From contig CBDCTY010000001.1 of NCBI GenBank assembly GCA_965222445.1, forward strand, positions 124,001-188,000: a stretch of 64,000 bases of DNA, written 5' to 3'. Source of the stretch: GCA-958296115 sp965222445 (lineage in GTDB: Bacteria; Chloroflexota; Dehalococcoidia; Lucifugimonadales; CAJWER01). The stretch's first letter is position 1; each line of letters opens with the position of its first letter. The notes below the pieces were generated by a model. The model did not search any database. It saw only the letters and a list, made by a program, of their open reading frames with translations, and was not told the DNA's origin. Shown here piece by piece: positions 10,663 through 21,400 of the stretch. The position numbers were made by a program, and so were the translations under genes.

Positions 10663-10730
10663 CCTCGTTGGAGCCCGACGCGATGCGGGCTAAGATGGTT
10701 GTTGCGCAAACGAACCGATCACCAACGAGG
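10663..10730 (+). promoter_or_regulatory. leader inverted repeat covering the transposase ribosome binding site
   Basis: CCTCGTTGG (10663-10671) is perfectly complementary to CCAACGAGG (10722-10730). The second arm contains the GAGG that lies 10 nt before the transposase ATG at 10741. In a transcript entering from outside the IS, the stem would hide this site. Such leader hairpins are known to limit transposase translation from read-through RNA in other ISs; here it is inferred from sequence only. Confidence 0.55.
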
Positions 10731-10740
10731 TGCATCTATT

Positions 10741-12270
10741 ATGAAGCAAGGCTTACTGGCATTCCAGTACGAGCAGGAGAAGGGCTCGACAGGTATGACG
10801 GGACTGTCCGGGCTGATGACGTACCTGGAGTTGATGCAAGCAGCGGGTTTGAGGTCGTCGGTGGAACGCCACGTGAGACTGCGGGAGTGTGGTCAGGGCT
10901 GGACGGACAGCCAGATAATCACGTCGCTGATACTGCTGAACTTGGCAGGCGGTGAGTCGGTGATGGACCTGGAGGTTCTGGAGAAGGACGCAGGTTTGTG
11001 CAGGGTACTTCGCCATGCCGAGACCTGGGGGATGGGTAGTAGGGAGCGCAGGGCGCTGAAGGCGAGATGGCGAGTCGAGCGTCGTCGGAGCGTGCCGTCG
11101 GAGTCTGCGGTGTTCCGGTATCTGGAGAGGTTCCATGACGCGGGCGAGGAGGCGATGCGGGAAGCTCACAGAGCATTCATACCTGCTCCCAACGGAGCTA
11201 TGGAGGGTCTGGGGAAGGTGAACGCCGACCTGGTGGGCTTCGTGCAGAGCCGTTCGCCTCAGAGAGAGGCCACACTGGACATGGACGCCTGTCTGGTGGA
11301 GACACACAAGCAGGAGGCGCTCCACAGCTACAAGAAGTACAGGGCCTACCAGCCGCTGACCACCTACTGGGCAGAGGCCGACCAGATTGTGCATTCGGAG
11401 TTTCGGGACGGCAATGTACCGGCGGGCCATCAGCAGTTGCAAGTGTTGATTGAAGGGCTGGGCCGTCTGCCTGCGGGGGTGGAGAAGGTGATGCTGAGGT
11501 CGGATACGGCGGGGTACCAGCGGGAGTTGCTGCGGTACTGCGCGGAGGGTAGAGACGAGCGGTTCGGGGTGATCGAGTTCGCGGTTGGGGTCGACGTGAC
11601 GACGGAGTTCCGCCGTGCGGTGTCCGAGGTCGCCGAGCAAGACTGGCAGACGCTGTACCGCAAGGTTGGGGAGCATCGTGTGGACACGGGTCAGCAGTGG
11701 GCTGATGTGAACTTCGTACCCAACTGGATAGGGCACTCCAAGAACAGCCCTGAGTATCGGTTCATAGCTACCAGGGAGCGGTTGGTCGAACAGCCTCTGC
11801 CGGGAATGGAGGGGCAGATGGAGCTTCCGTTCCCCGCGATGGAGCTGTCCAACAGAGGCTGGTACAAGGTCTTCGGAGTGGTGACCAACCGGAGCATTGC
11901 GGCAGATGAGTTGATCTGGTGGTCGAGGCAGAGATGCGGCAAGGGCGAGGAGGTCCACGGCGTCCTCAAGAGTGACCTTGCCGGGGGCAGGCTTCCGTCG
12001 GGGCTGTTCGGAGCCAACGCAGCATGGTGGGCGATAGCAGTGTTGGCCTTCAACTTGAACTCTGCCATGAAGCGGCTGGTGTTGGGCGGACAGTGGGTGG
12101 GCAAGCGTCTCAAGGCGGTGCGCTTCGCCCTGATCGCCCTACCGGGCCGTGTGGTGCGTCACGCCAGGAGGTTGATCATCCGTCTTGCCCGTGGCCATCC
12201 CTCATACGAGTTGCTGCTCACGGCGCGGCAGAGGATATTGGCGCTGGCTGCCGAGCCGTATCGGGCATAG
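10741..12270 (+). CDS. IS1380-family transposase
   Basis: This is a DDE transposase of 509 aa from the ATG at 10741, which follows a GAGG site at 10727-10730; the open frame extends a little further upstream. The N-terminus (MKQGLLAFQYEQE, then TGLSGLMTYLELM) and the C-terminal region (WWSRQRCGKGEEVHGVLKSDLAGG, with FGANAAWW) are characteristic of IS1380 transposases. The acidic residue in GKGEEVHGVLK is the likely catalytic Glu, and DMDACLVET holds a candidate first Asp. The length is normal for the family and no frameshift is seen, so the element may be active. It is in the same orientation as the giant gene it interrupts. A diverged, broken relative lies at 62709-63427. Confidence 0.9.
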   Translation: MKQGLLAFQYEQEKGSTGMTGLSGLMTYLELMQAAGLRSSVERHVRLRECGQGWTDSQIITSLILLNLAGGESVMDLEVLEKDAGLCRVLRHAETWGMGSRERRALKARWRVERRRSVPSESAVFRYLERFHDAGEEAMREAHRAFIPAPNGAMEGLGKVNADLVGFVQSRSPQREATLDMDACLVETHKQEALHSYKKYRAYQPLTTYWAEADQIVHSEFRDGNVPAGHQQLQVLIEGLGRLPAGVEKVMLRSDTAGYQRELLRYCAEGRDERFGVIEFAVGVDVTTEFRRAVSEVAEQDWQTLYRKVGEHRVDTGQQWADVNFVPNWIGHSKNSPEYRFIATRERLVEQPLPGMEGQMELPFPAMELSNRGWYKVFGVVTNRSIAADELIWWSRQRCGKGEEVHGVLKSDLAGGRLPSGLFGANAAWWAIAVLAFNLNSAMKRLVLGGQWVGKRLKAVRFALIALPGRVVRHARRLIIRLARGHPSYELLLTARQRILALAAEPYRA

Positions 12271-12492
12271 GCGACCCTGCCTGGAGCATCGGTTTGTAGG
12301 CGACTCTGCCGAGTTGCCAGGCCGGGCCATGCCTTCTTCGGCCTGACAACAGCCACAATTGGCAGCGAACCGCTGCCGATACACTCAAAGACGGCACCCT
12401 AGACCCTGTCCGATGCCGATCATGTCATGCGTCACCCCAAGTCGACACCCGGACACCCCCTGAAAGCACACCAAGCAGCTCCCAACCATGTC
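12271..12492 (+). other. non-coding 3' part of IS1380-A
   Basis: About 220 bp between the transposase stop and the right inverted repeat, with no supported gene. Confidence 0.6.
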
Positions 12493-12494
12493 AG

Positions 12495-15400
12495 GTGGGG
12501 GATTTGGGGGTCTTCGCGGACGCCACCGTCACCCGCACCGTGGCGGAGAACACGGTGACGGGACAGGACATCGGCAACCCCATTACCGCCGCGGACCCGG
12601 ACGCCGGGGCCAGCGTGACCTACTCCCTGGACGCAGGCGACGGGGCCAATTTCGCCATAGACATCGCCACCGGGCAGCTCAAGACCAAGAACCCCCTGAA
12701 CTACGAGACCAAGACCTCCTATACGCTGACGGTGACCGCCAGCGACGGCTCGCTCGACGATACGATCAGCGTGACGGTCAACGTGACGAATGTCAACGAA
12801 GCGCCGGTCTTCGCGGACGCCACCGTCACCCGCAGCGTGGCGGAGAACACGGTGACGGGACAGAACATCGGCAACCCCATTACGGCCCCGGACCCGGACG
12901 CCGGGGCCGTCGTGACCTACTCCCTGGACACAAGCGACGGGGCCAATTTCGCCATAGACATCGCCACCGGGCAGCTCAAGACCAAGAACCCCTTGGACTT
13001 CGAGAGCGATAACTCCTACACGCTGACGGTGACCGCCAGCGACGGCTCGCTCGACGATACGATCAGCGTGACGGTCAACGTGACGAATGTCAACGAAGCG
13101 CCGGGCCCGCCGACCCGGCTGGGAGTGGTGCCGGGAGTGGGGAGCTTGAGCGTATCCTGGGTCGCGCCCGACGCCGCAGCCATGGCGGGCAAGCCCCCGG
13201 TGAACGGCTACGACGTGCAGTACAAGCTGAGCAGCGCCAGCGGCTGGACCAGTCATGCGCACACCGGAACCGGGACCAGCGCCCAGATCGCCGGCCTGAC
13301 CGCCGGCTCGCTCTATGACGTGGAGGTACGGGCCAAGAACGCCGAGGGGGACAGCGGCTGGATCAGCGGCAGCGGAACGCCCACGGCGCCCGCCCCAGGC
13401 AACCGCCCGCCCACCTTCACCGACGGGCCGAGCAAGACCTTCACCATCGCCGAAGGGGCCACGGCGGTGGGCACGGTGGCGGCGACGGACCCGGACGGCG
13501 ACACGCGGACCTACAGCCTGGACGCCACGGGCGACCACGCCGCCTTCGACATTGTCAGCGGCACGGGCCAACTGACCCTGAAGCAGGCGGCCGACTACGA
13601 GGGCAAGAGCTCCTACACGGTCACCGTGAACGTCAGCGACGGTGGGAGCGGATCGGACAGCATCAACGTGACCGTCAACGTGACCGACGTGGCCGAGCCG
13701 CCGACGGTGGCGCCGGGGAACGTCACGGTGTCTCCCGCCGCCCTGGGGTTGGACGTGTCGTGGACGGAGCCCACCGCCAGCGACATGACGGGCAAGCCGG
13801 CGGTGAGCGGCTACGACGTGCAGTACAAGCTGAGCAGCGACAGCGGCTGGACCAGTCATGGACACAGCGGAACGGGGATCAGCACGCAGATACGGGGCCT
13901 GACGGCTGGGTCCACCTACGACGTGCAGGTGCGGGCCAAGAACCACGAGGGGACTGGCCCCTTCAGCGCCACCGTCACCGGCGTCCCGGGGGCGGCCGGG
14001 TCGACAGTGGACTACGACCTTGACAACAACGGCCTGATCGAGATAACCAGCCTGGCCAAGCTGAAGGCCATCCGCTGGGACGTGAACGGCGACGGTTCGG
14101 TGGCCTCGGGCGACCAGGCCAACTACGAGACCGCCTTCCCCAACGCGGCGGCGGGCATGGGCTGCAAGCTTAACACCTCCAGCCAGCCCACCTGCACCGG
14201 CTACGAGCTGACGGAGAACTTGGACTTCGACGAGGACGGAGACCGCCGGATTACCAGCGTCGACGCCGCCTACTGGAACGATGGCGCGGGCTGGCAGCCC
14301 ATCGGCTCGAAGCCCATCGGCGGCACCCTATCATCGTTCACCGAGACCTTCGATGGCAACGGCCACACCATAACGAACCTGTTCATCAACCGCCCGAATG
14401 CTAATGAGCAGGGACTGTTTAGAGATTTACGAGGCAGCGGCGCCATCCGCAACGTCGGCCTGGTGGATGTAGACGTGACAGGAGGCTCACATATCGGCGC
14501 GCTGGTTGGGAATATCTCCGGCGGCGAGGTCATTGCCAGCTACTCCACCGGAAAGGTGGACGGCGCAAACTCCGTCGGCGGGCTGGTTGGGGATGCAATT
14601 GGCGGTGAGATCATCGCCAGCTATAGCGCCGCCAGCGTGCGGGGCACGTACTTTGCCGGCGGACTGGTCGGATTCATCTCCGTCCGCGGTGGGGTCAGCG
14701 CCAGCTATGCCACCGGTACGGTGAGGGGAGTCTCCTTCGTCGGCGGGCTGGCCGGAGGCATGGCGACTGGGAACAGGGCCGATGCGGTGAACGCCAGCTA
14801 TGCCACCGGCTTGGTGTTCGGCAGCAAGTCCGATGTCGGCGGGCTGGTGGGATCCTATTCCCCCAGGCCGGGGGTTAGCAGCAGCAACATGGTCAGCGTC
14901 TCCTACTGGGACACTGGGACGACCCGCCAGAGCGGCAGCGTGGGAGGCCTGGGCAAGATCACCAGCGATCTGCAATCGCCCACGGCCTACGGCGGCATCT
15001 ACTCCGCCTGGAACGTGGACCTGGACAACGCCGACAACGACAACGACCCGGCTACCAACGGGGACGACCCGTGGGACTTTGGGACGTCCAGCCAGTACCC
15101 GGCGCTGAAGGTGGACTTCGACGGCGACGACACGGCCACCTGGCAGGAATTTGGTCGCCAGGGCCGGGCTGCGCCGCCCAGCGCGCCGTTCTTCAGCGCG
15201 TCGACCGCGGTCCGGAGAGTTGCCGAAAACACCGCCTCCGGCGTGAACATCGGCAATCCCGTCGCCGCCACCGACCACAACGGCGACGCCCTGACCTACA
15301 CCCTGGGCGGGACCAACGCCTCGCACTTCGCCATCGTCGCCTCCACCGGCCAGCTGCAGACCAAGAACGCACTGGACTACGAGGCCAAGAACTCCTACAC

Positions 15401-18400
15401 GGTCACCGTGAGCGTGAGCGACGGTAAGGACGCCGCGGGCAACGCCGAAGCCAGTCCGACGTCTGACGGCACCATCAACGTGACCATCAGCGTGACCGAC
15501 GTGGACGAGCCGCCGGGCGCGCCAACGGGGCTGAGGGTGACGCCGGCAGTGCAAAGCCTGAGCGTGTCCTGGACCGCGCCCGCCGCCGCCGCCATGGCGG
15601 GCAAGCCCCCGGTGAACGGCTACGACGTGCAGTACAAGCTGAGCAGCGACAGCGTCTGGACCAGTCATGCGCACACCGGAACCGGGACCAGCGCCCAGAT
15701 CACCGGCCTGACTGCCGGCTCGCCCTACGACGTGCGGGCGCGGGCCAAGAACGCCGAGGGAGACAGCGGCTGGACCAGCGCCGCGGGCGTTCCGCTGGCG
15801 GCGCCCGCCGTGAGCAACGCCGAGCCGACCTTCGACGAGGGGGCCACGGCGGGCCGCGTCGTATCGACCCGGATACGAGCGGGCCGCCCGGTGGGCGCTC
15901 CCATCGCCGCCACCGACACCGACGGCGACCCGCTGACCTACGGGCTGGGCGGGACGGATGTGGCCTACTTCACCATCGACGCCGCCACCGGCCAACTGAC
16001 AACCACGCAGGCGCTGGAGCAGCTGGACAAGAGTACGAAGGTCCGCTTCAGCGTGGACGTAACCGTGATGGACCGGAAGGACGCCAGCGGCGCCGCGGAC
16101 AGCAACGTGGACGCCACCATCACGGTAACCGTGAGCTTGATCAACCGTACTGCTAGCTCCGCGAAGGTCAGGATGGTTGAAAGGGCCGCAAATGTGCGCT
16201 GGGAGCAAGAAACTCCGAGCGACTCCATCGACGCCTACGAGCTTCAAATAAAGAGGATTCTCCCTCCCTCGACGGACCCCTTCCGCGTGGTGGACGACAA
16301 CATCGTCGGGACGCAACTCACGGTGCGGAACCTGCTTCCGGGCGCCAAGTATCAGTTGAAGATACGCGGGAAGAACGCCTACGGAGTGGGTCCGTGGGGC
16401 AGATACAATTTACCCCACGTCCCGCCGGCCTTCCGGGAGGGCGACTCGGCCACGCGCAGCGTGGCGGAAAACACGGCGGCCAACACCAACATCGGCGCGC
16501 CCCTGACCGCCGACTACGCCGACGCCACCGTCACCCTGACCTACAGCCTGAAGGGAACCGACGCCAACCACTTCGCCATAGACGGCGCCACCGGCCAGCT
16601 CAAGACGAAGGAGCCCTTGGACCACGAGGGCAAGTCCTCGTACGAGGTGGAGGTCGAAGTCTCCGACGGCCACAAGAAGGACAGCATTGACGTGACCATC
16701 AACGTGACCGACGTGGCCGAGCCGACGACTCCGCCGTCGGGGGTCAACCGCGCCCCCGCCTTCAACGACGGGGCCTCCACCACCCGAAGCGTGGCGGAGA
16801 ACACCCCCGGCGGCGTAAACATCGGCAGACCCGTGGCCGCCACGGACACCGACAACGATACGTTGACCTACACCCTGGGCGGGACCAATGCCAACCACTT
16901 CGCCATAGACAGCGCCACCGGCCAGCTGCAGACCAAGGGCGCGCTGAACTACGAGGCCAAGAACTCCTACTCGGTCACCGTGACGGTCAGGGACGGCCGG
17001 AGCGGGTCGGACAGGATTGACGTGACGATCAACGTGACCGACGTGGCCGAGCCGACGACTCCGCCGTCGGGGGTCAACCGCCCGCCAGCCTTCACCACCG
17101 CATGGGGAGAGGTGACTCTCCAGGTGAATGAGAACACGGCTTCCGGCCGGAACATAGGCAAACGCCTGGCCGCCGTAGACCCCGACGGCGACACGCTGAC
17201 CTACGAACTGAGCGGAATGTACGCCCCTCTCTTCGCCATAGACAGCGCCAGCGGCCAGCTCAAGACCAAGGGTGCGCTGGACTACGAACACAAGGACGCC
17301 CACCGAGGCGGCTACCCGTACCCCTTCTACCCGGTAGACGTATTAGCGTTCGATGGGCGGGGCAAACTAGCCGTCATGTTTGTGTACATCCAGGTGATCG
17401 ACGTGGCCGAGCCGCCGGGGGCGCCGACCGGGCTGAAGGTGACGCCGAGCGTGGAGAGTTTGAGCGTATCCTGGACCGCGCCCGCCGCCGCCGCCATGGA
17501 TGGCAAGCCCCCGGTGAACGGCTACGACGTGCGGTACAAGCTGAGCAGCGCCAGCGGCTGGAGTAGTCATTCGCACAGCGGAACGGGAACCAGCGCCCAG
17601 ATCACCGGCCTGACCGCCAACTCGCTCTACGACGTGCAGGTGCGGGCCAAGAACCATGAGGGGGACAGCGGCTGGACCAGCGCCGTCAGCGCAACGCCCA
17701 CGGCGCTCGCCCCAGGCAACAACCCGCCCACCTTCAACGAAGGGTCCAGCGCCAGCCGCAGCGTGGCGGAGAACACGGCAGCGGGACAGAACGTCGGCAG
17801 CCCCGTCGACGCCACGGACGCCGACGCGGGCGACACGCTGACCTACGCCCTGGGCGGAACCGACGCCGCGCACTTCGCAATAGTCGCCGCCAGCGGCCAG
17901 ATCCGGACCAGCGGCCCGCTGAACTACGAGGGCAAGACTTCCTACACGGTCACCGTCAGCGTCAGCGACGGGAAGAGCGCCAGCGGCGGCGCCGACGGCG
18001 GCATCGACGCCAAGATCACGGTGACCATCTACGTGACCGACGTGGACGAGACGGGGGCTCCGCCGGCGGGGGTCAACCGCGCTCCGGCCTTCACCGCAGG
18101 GGGGGAGGTGACTCTCCGGGTGAAGGAGAACACGGCTTCCGGCCGGAACATCGGCAAACGCCTGGCCGCCGTGGACCCCGACGGCGACACGCTAACCTAC
18201 GAACTGAGCGGACTCTTCGCCCCTCTCTTCGCCATAGACAGCGCCAGCGGCCAGCTCAAGACCAAAGGTGCGCTGGACTACGAACACAAGGACGCCCACC
18301 GAGGCGGCTACCCGTACCCCTTCTACCCGGTAGACGTACTCGTGTTCGACGGGCGGGGCAAACTAGCCGTCATGTTTGCGTACATCTACCTAACCGACGT

Positions 18401-21400
18401 GGACGAGCCGCCGGGCCTGCCGGCTTGGTGGGAAGTGACGCCTGGGGTGGAGAGCTTGAGCGTATCCTGGGCCGCGCCCGCCGACATGGCGGGCAAGCCC
18501 CCGGTGAACGGCTACGATGTGCGGTACAAGTTGTCCAGTGCCAGCGGCTGGACCAGTCATTCGCACAGCGGAACGGGAACCAGTGCCCAGATCACCGGCC
18601 TGACCGCCGGATCGCCCTATGACGTGCAGGTGCGGGCCAAGAACCATGAGGGGGACAGCGGCTGGACCAGCGCCGTCAGCGCTCCGCCCACGGCGCAGGT
18701 CCCAGGCAACAACCCGCCCGCCTTCACCGACGGGCCGAGCAAGACCTTCACCATCGCCGAAGGGACCACGGCGGTGGGCACGGTGGCCGCGACGGACGCG
18801 GACGGCGACACGCGGACCTACAGCTTGGACGCCACGGGCGACCACGCCGCCTTCAACATTGTCAGCGGCACGGGCCAACTGACCCTGAAGCAGGCGGCTG
18901 ACTACGAACGCAAGACTTCCTACAGCGTGACGGTGAGCGTGAGCGACGGGAAGAACGCCGGGGGCGGCGCCGACGGCGGCATCGACGCCAGGATCACGGT
19001 GACCATCAACGTGACCGACGTGGCCGAGCCGCCGGGGGCGCCGACCGGGCTGAAGGTGACGCCGAGCGTGGAGAGTTTGAGCGTATCCTGGACCGCGCCC
19101 GCCGCCGCCGCCATGGATGGCAAGCCCCCGGTGAACGGCTACGACGTGCGGTACAAGCTGAGCAGCGCCAGCGGCTGGAGTAGTCATTCGCACAGCGGAA
19201 CGGGAACCAGCGCCCAGATCACCGGCCTGACCGCCAACTCGCTCTACGACGTGCAGGTGCGGGCCAAGAACCATGAGGGGGACAGCGGCTGGACCAGCGC
19301 CGTCAGCGCAACGCCCACGGCGCTCGCCCCAGGCAACAACCCGCCCACCTTCAACGAAGGGTCCAGCGCCAGCCGCAGCGTGGCGGAGAACACGGCAGCG
19401 GGACAGAACGTCGGCAGCCCCGTCGACGCCACGGACGCCGACGCGGGCGACACGCTGACCTACGCCCTGGGCGGAACCGACGCCGCGCACTTCGCAATAG
19501 TCGCCGCCAGCGGCCAGATCCGGACCAGCGGCCCGCTGAACTACGAGGGCAAGACTTCCTACACGGTCACCGTCAGCGTCAGCGACGGGAAGAGCGCCAG
19601 CGGCGGCGCCGACGGCGGCATCGACGCCAAGATCACGGTGACCATCTACGTGACCGACGTGGACGAGACGGGGGCTCCGCCGGCGGGGGTCAACCGCGCT
19701 CCGGCCTTCACCGCAGGGGGGGAGGTGACTCTCCGGGTGAAGGAGAACACGGCTTCCGGCCGGAACATCGGCAAACGCCTGGCCGCCGTGGACCCCGACG
19801 GCGACACGCTAACCTACGAACTGAGCGGAATGTACGCCCCTCTCTTCGCCATAGACAGCGCCAGCGGCCAGCTCAAGACCAAAGGTGCGCTGGACTACGA
19901 ACACAAGGACGCCCACCGAGGCGGCTACCCGTACCCCTTCTACCCGGTAGACGTATTAGCGTTCGACGGGCGGGGCAAACTAGCCGTCATGTTTGTGTAC
20001 ATCCAGGTGACCGACGTGGACGAGCCGCCGGGCGCGCCGACCGTGCTGACGGTTACGCCGGGGGTGGAGAGCTTGAGCGTATCCTGGGCCGCGCCCGCCG
20101 CCATGGCGGGCAAGCCCCCGGTGAACGGCTACGGCGTGCGGTACAAGTTGTCCAGTGCCAGCGGCTGGACCAGTCATGGGCACAGCGGAACGGGAACCAG
20201 TGCCCAGATCACCGGCCTGACCGCCGGATCGCCCTATGACGTGCAGGTGCGGGCCAAGAACCATGAGGGGGACAGCGGCTGGACCAGCGCCGTCAGCGCT
20301 CCGCCCACGGCGCAGGTCCCAGGCAACAACCCGCCCGCCTTCACCGACGGGCCGAGCAAGACCTTCACCATCGCCGAAGGGACCACGGCGGTGGGCACGG
20401 TGGCCGCGACGGACGCGGACGGCGACACGCGGACCTACAGCTTGGACGCCACGGGCGACCACGCCGCCTTCAACATTGTCAGCGGCACGGGCCAACTGAC
20501 CCTGAAGCAGGCGGCTGACTACGAACGCAAGACTTCCTACAGCGTGACGGTGAGCGTGAGCGACGGGAAGAACGCCGCTGGCGCCGCCGACGCCAGCATT
20601 GATGCCACCATCGCCGTGACCATCAACGTGACGGACGTGGACGAGCCGCCGGGGGCGCCGACCGGGCTGACGGTGACGCCGGGAGTGGAGAGCTTGAGCG
20701 TATCCTGGGCCGCGCCCGACGCCGCAGCCATGTCGGGCAAGCCCCCGGTGAACGGCTACGACGTGCAGTACAAGCTGAGCAGCGACAGCAACTGGACCAG
20801 TCATGGGCACAGCGGAACGGGGACCAGCGCCCAGATCACCGGCCTGACCGCCAACTCACTCTACGACGTGCGGGTGCGGGCCAAGAACCACGAGGGGGAC
20901 AGCGGCTGGAGCAGCGCCGCCAGCGGAACACCCACGGCGCCGGCCCCAGGCAACCGCCCGCCAACCTTCACCGACGGGCCGAGCAAGACCTTCACCATCG
21001 CCGAAGGGACCACGGCGGTGGGCACGGTGGCGGCGACAGACCCGGATGGCGACACGCGGACCTACAGCCTGGACGCCACGGGCGACCACGCCGCCTTCAA
21101 CATTGTCAGCGGCACGGGCCAACTGACCCTGAAGCAGGCGGCTGACTACGAACGCAAGACTTCCTACAGCGTGACGGTGAGCGTGAGCGACGGGAAGAAC
21201 GCCGGCGGCGCCGCCGACGCCAGCATTGATGCCACCATCACGGTGACGGTCAACGTGACCGACGTGGACGAGCCGCCGTGGGCGCCGACGGGGCTGACGC
21301 TGACGCCGGGGGTGCAAAGCTTGAGCGTATTCTGGGTCGCTCCCGGCGGCATGACGGGCAAGCCTCCGGTGAATGGCTACGACGTGCAGTACAAGCTCAA

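Larger units (their letters stand above)
10633..12508 (+). mobile_element. IS1380-family insertion sequence (IS1380-A), complete
   Basis: The 1,876-bp element has imperfect terminal inverted repeats: CCCAGATTCCCCACCT at the left and the complement of CCCAAATCCCCCACCT at the right (14 of 16 match). It is flanked by a 4-bp direct repeat GGTC (10629-10632 and 12509-12512). Joining 10632 to 12513 restores the host reading frame and gives NEAPV-FADAT, the same junction as an intact repeat near 12790. One transposase gene fills the element. A 147-bp fragment of the same left end occurs at 62325. Confidence 0.93.

Noticed and set aside
17400..20633. Regular repeats that could be mistaken for a CRISPR array
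   Set aside because: Repeat units are about 300-1,600 bp, in frame and protein-coding, with no short identical repeats or unique spacers. No cas gene is present.
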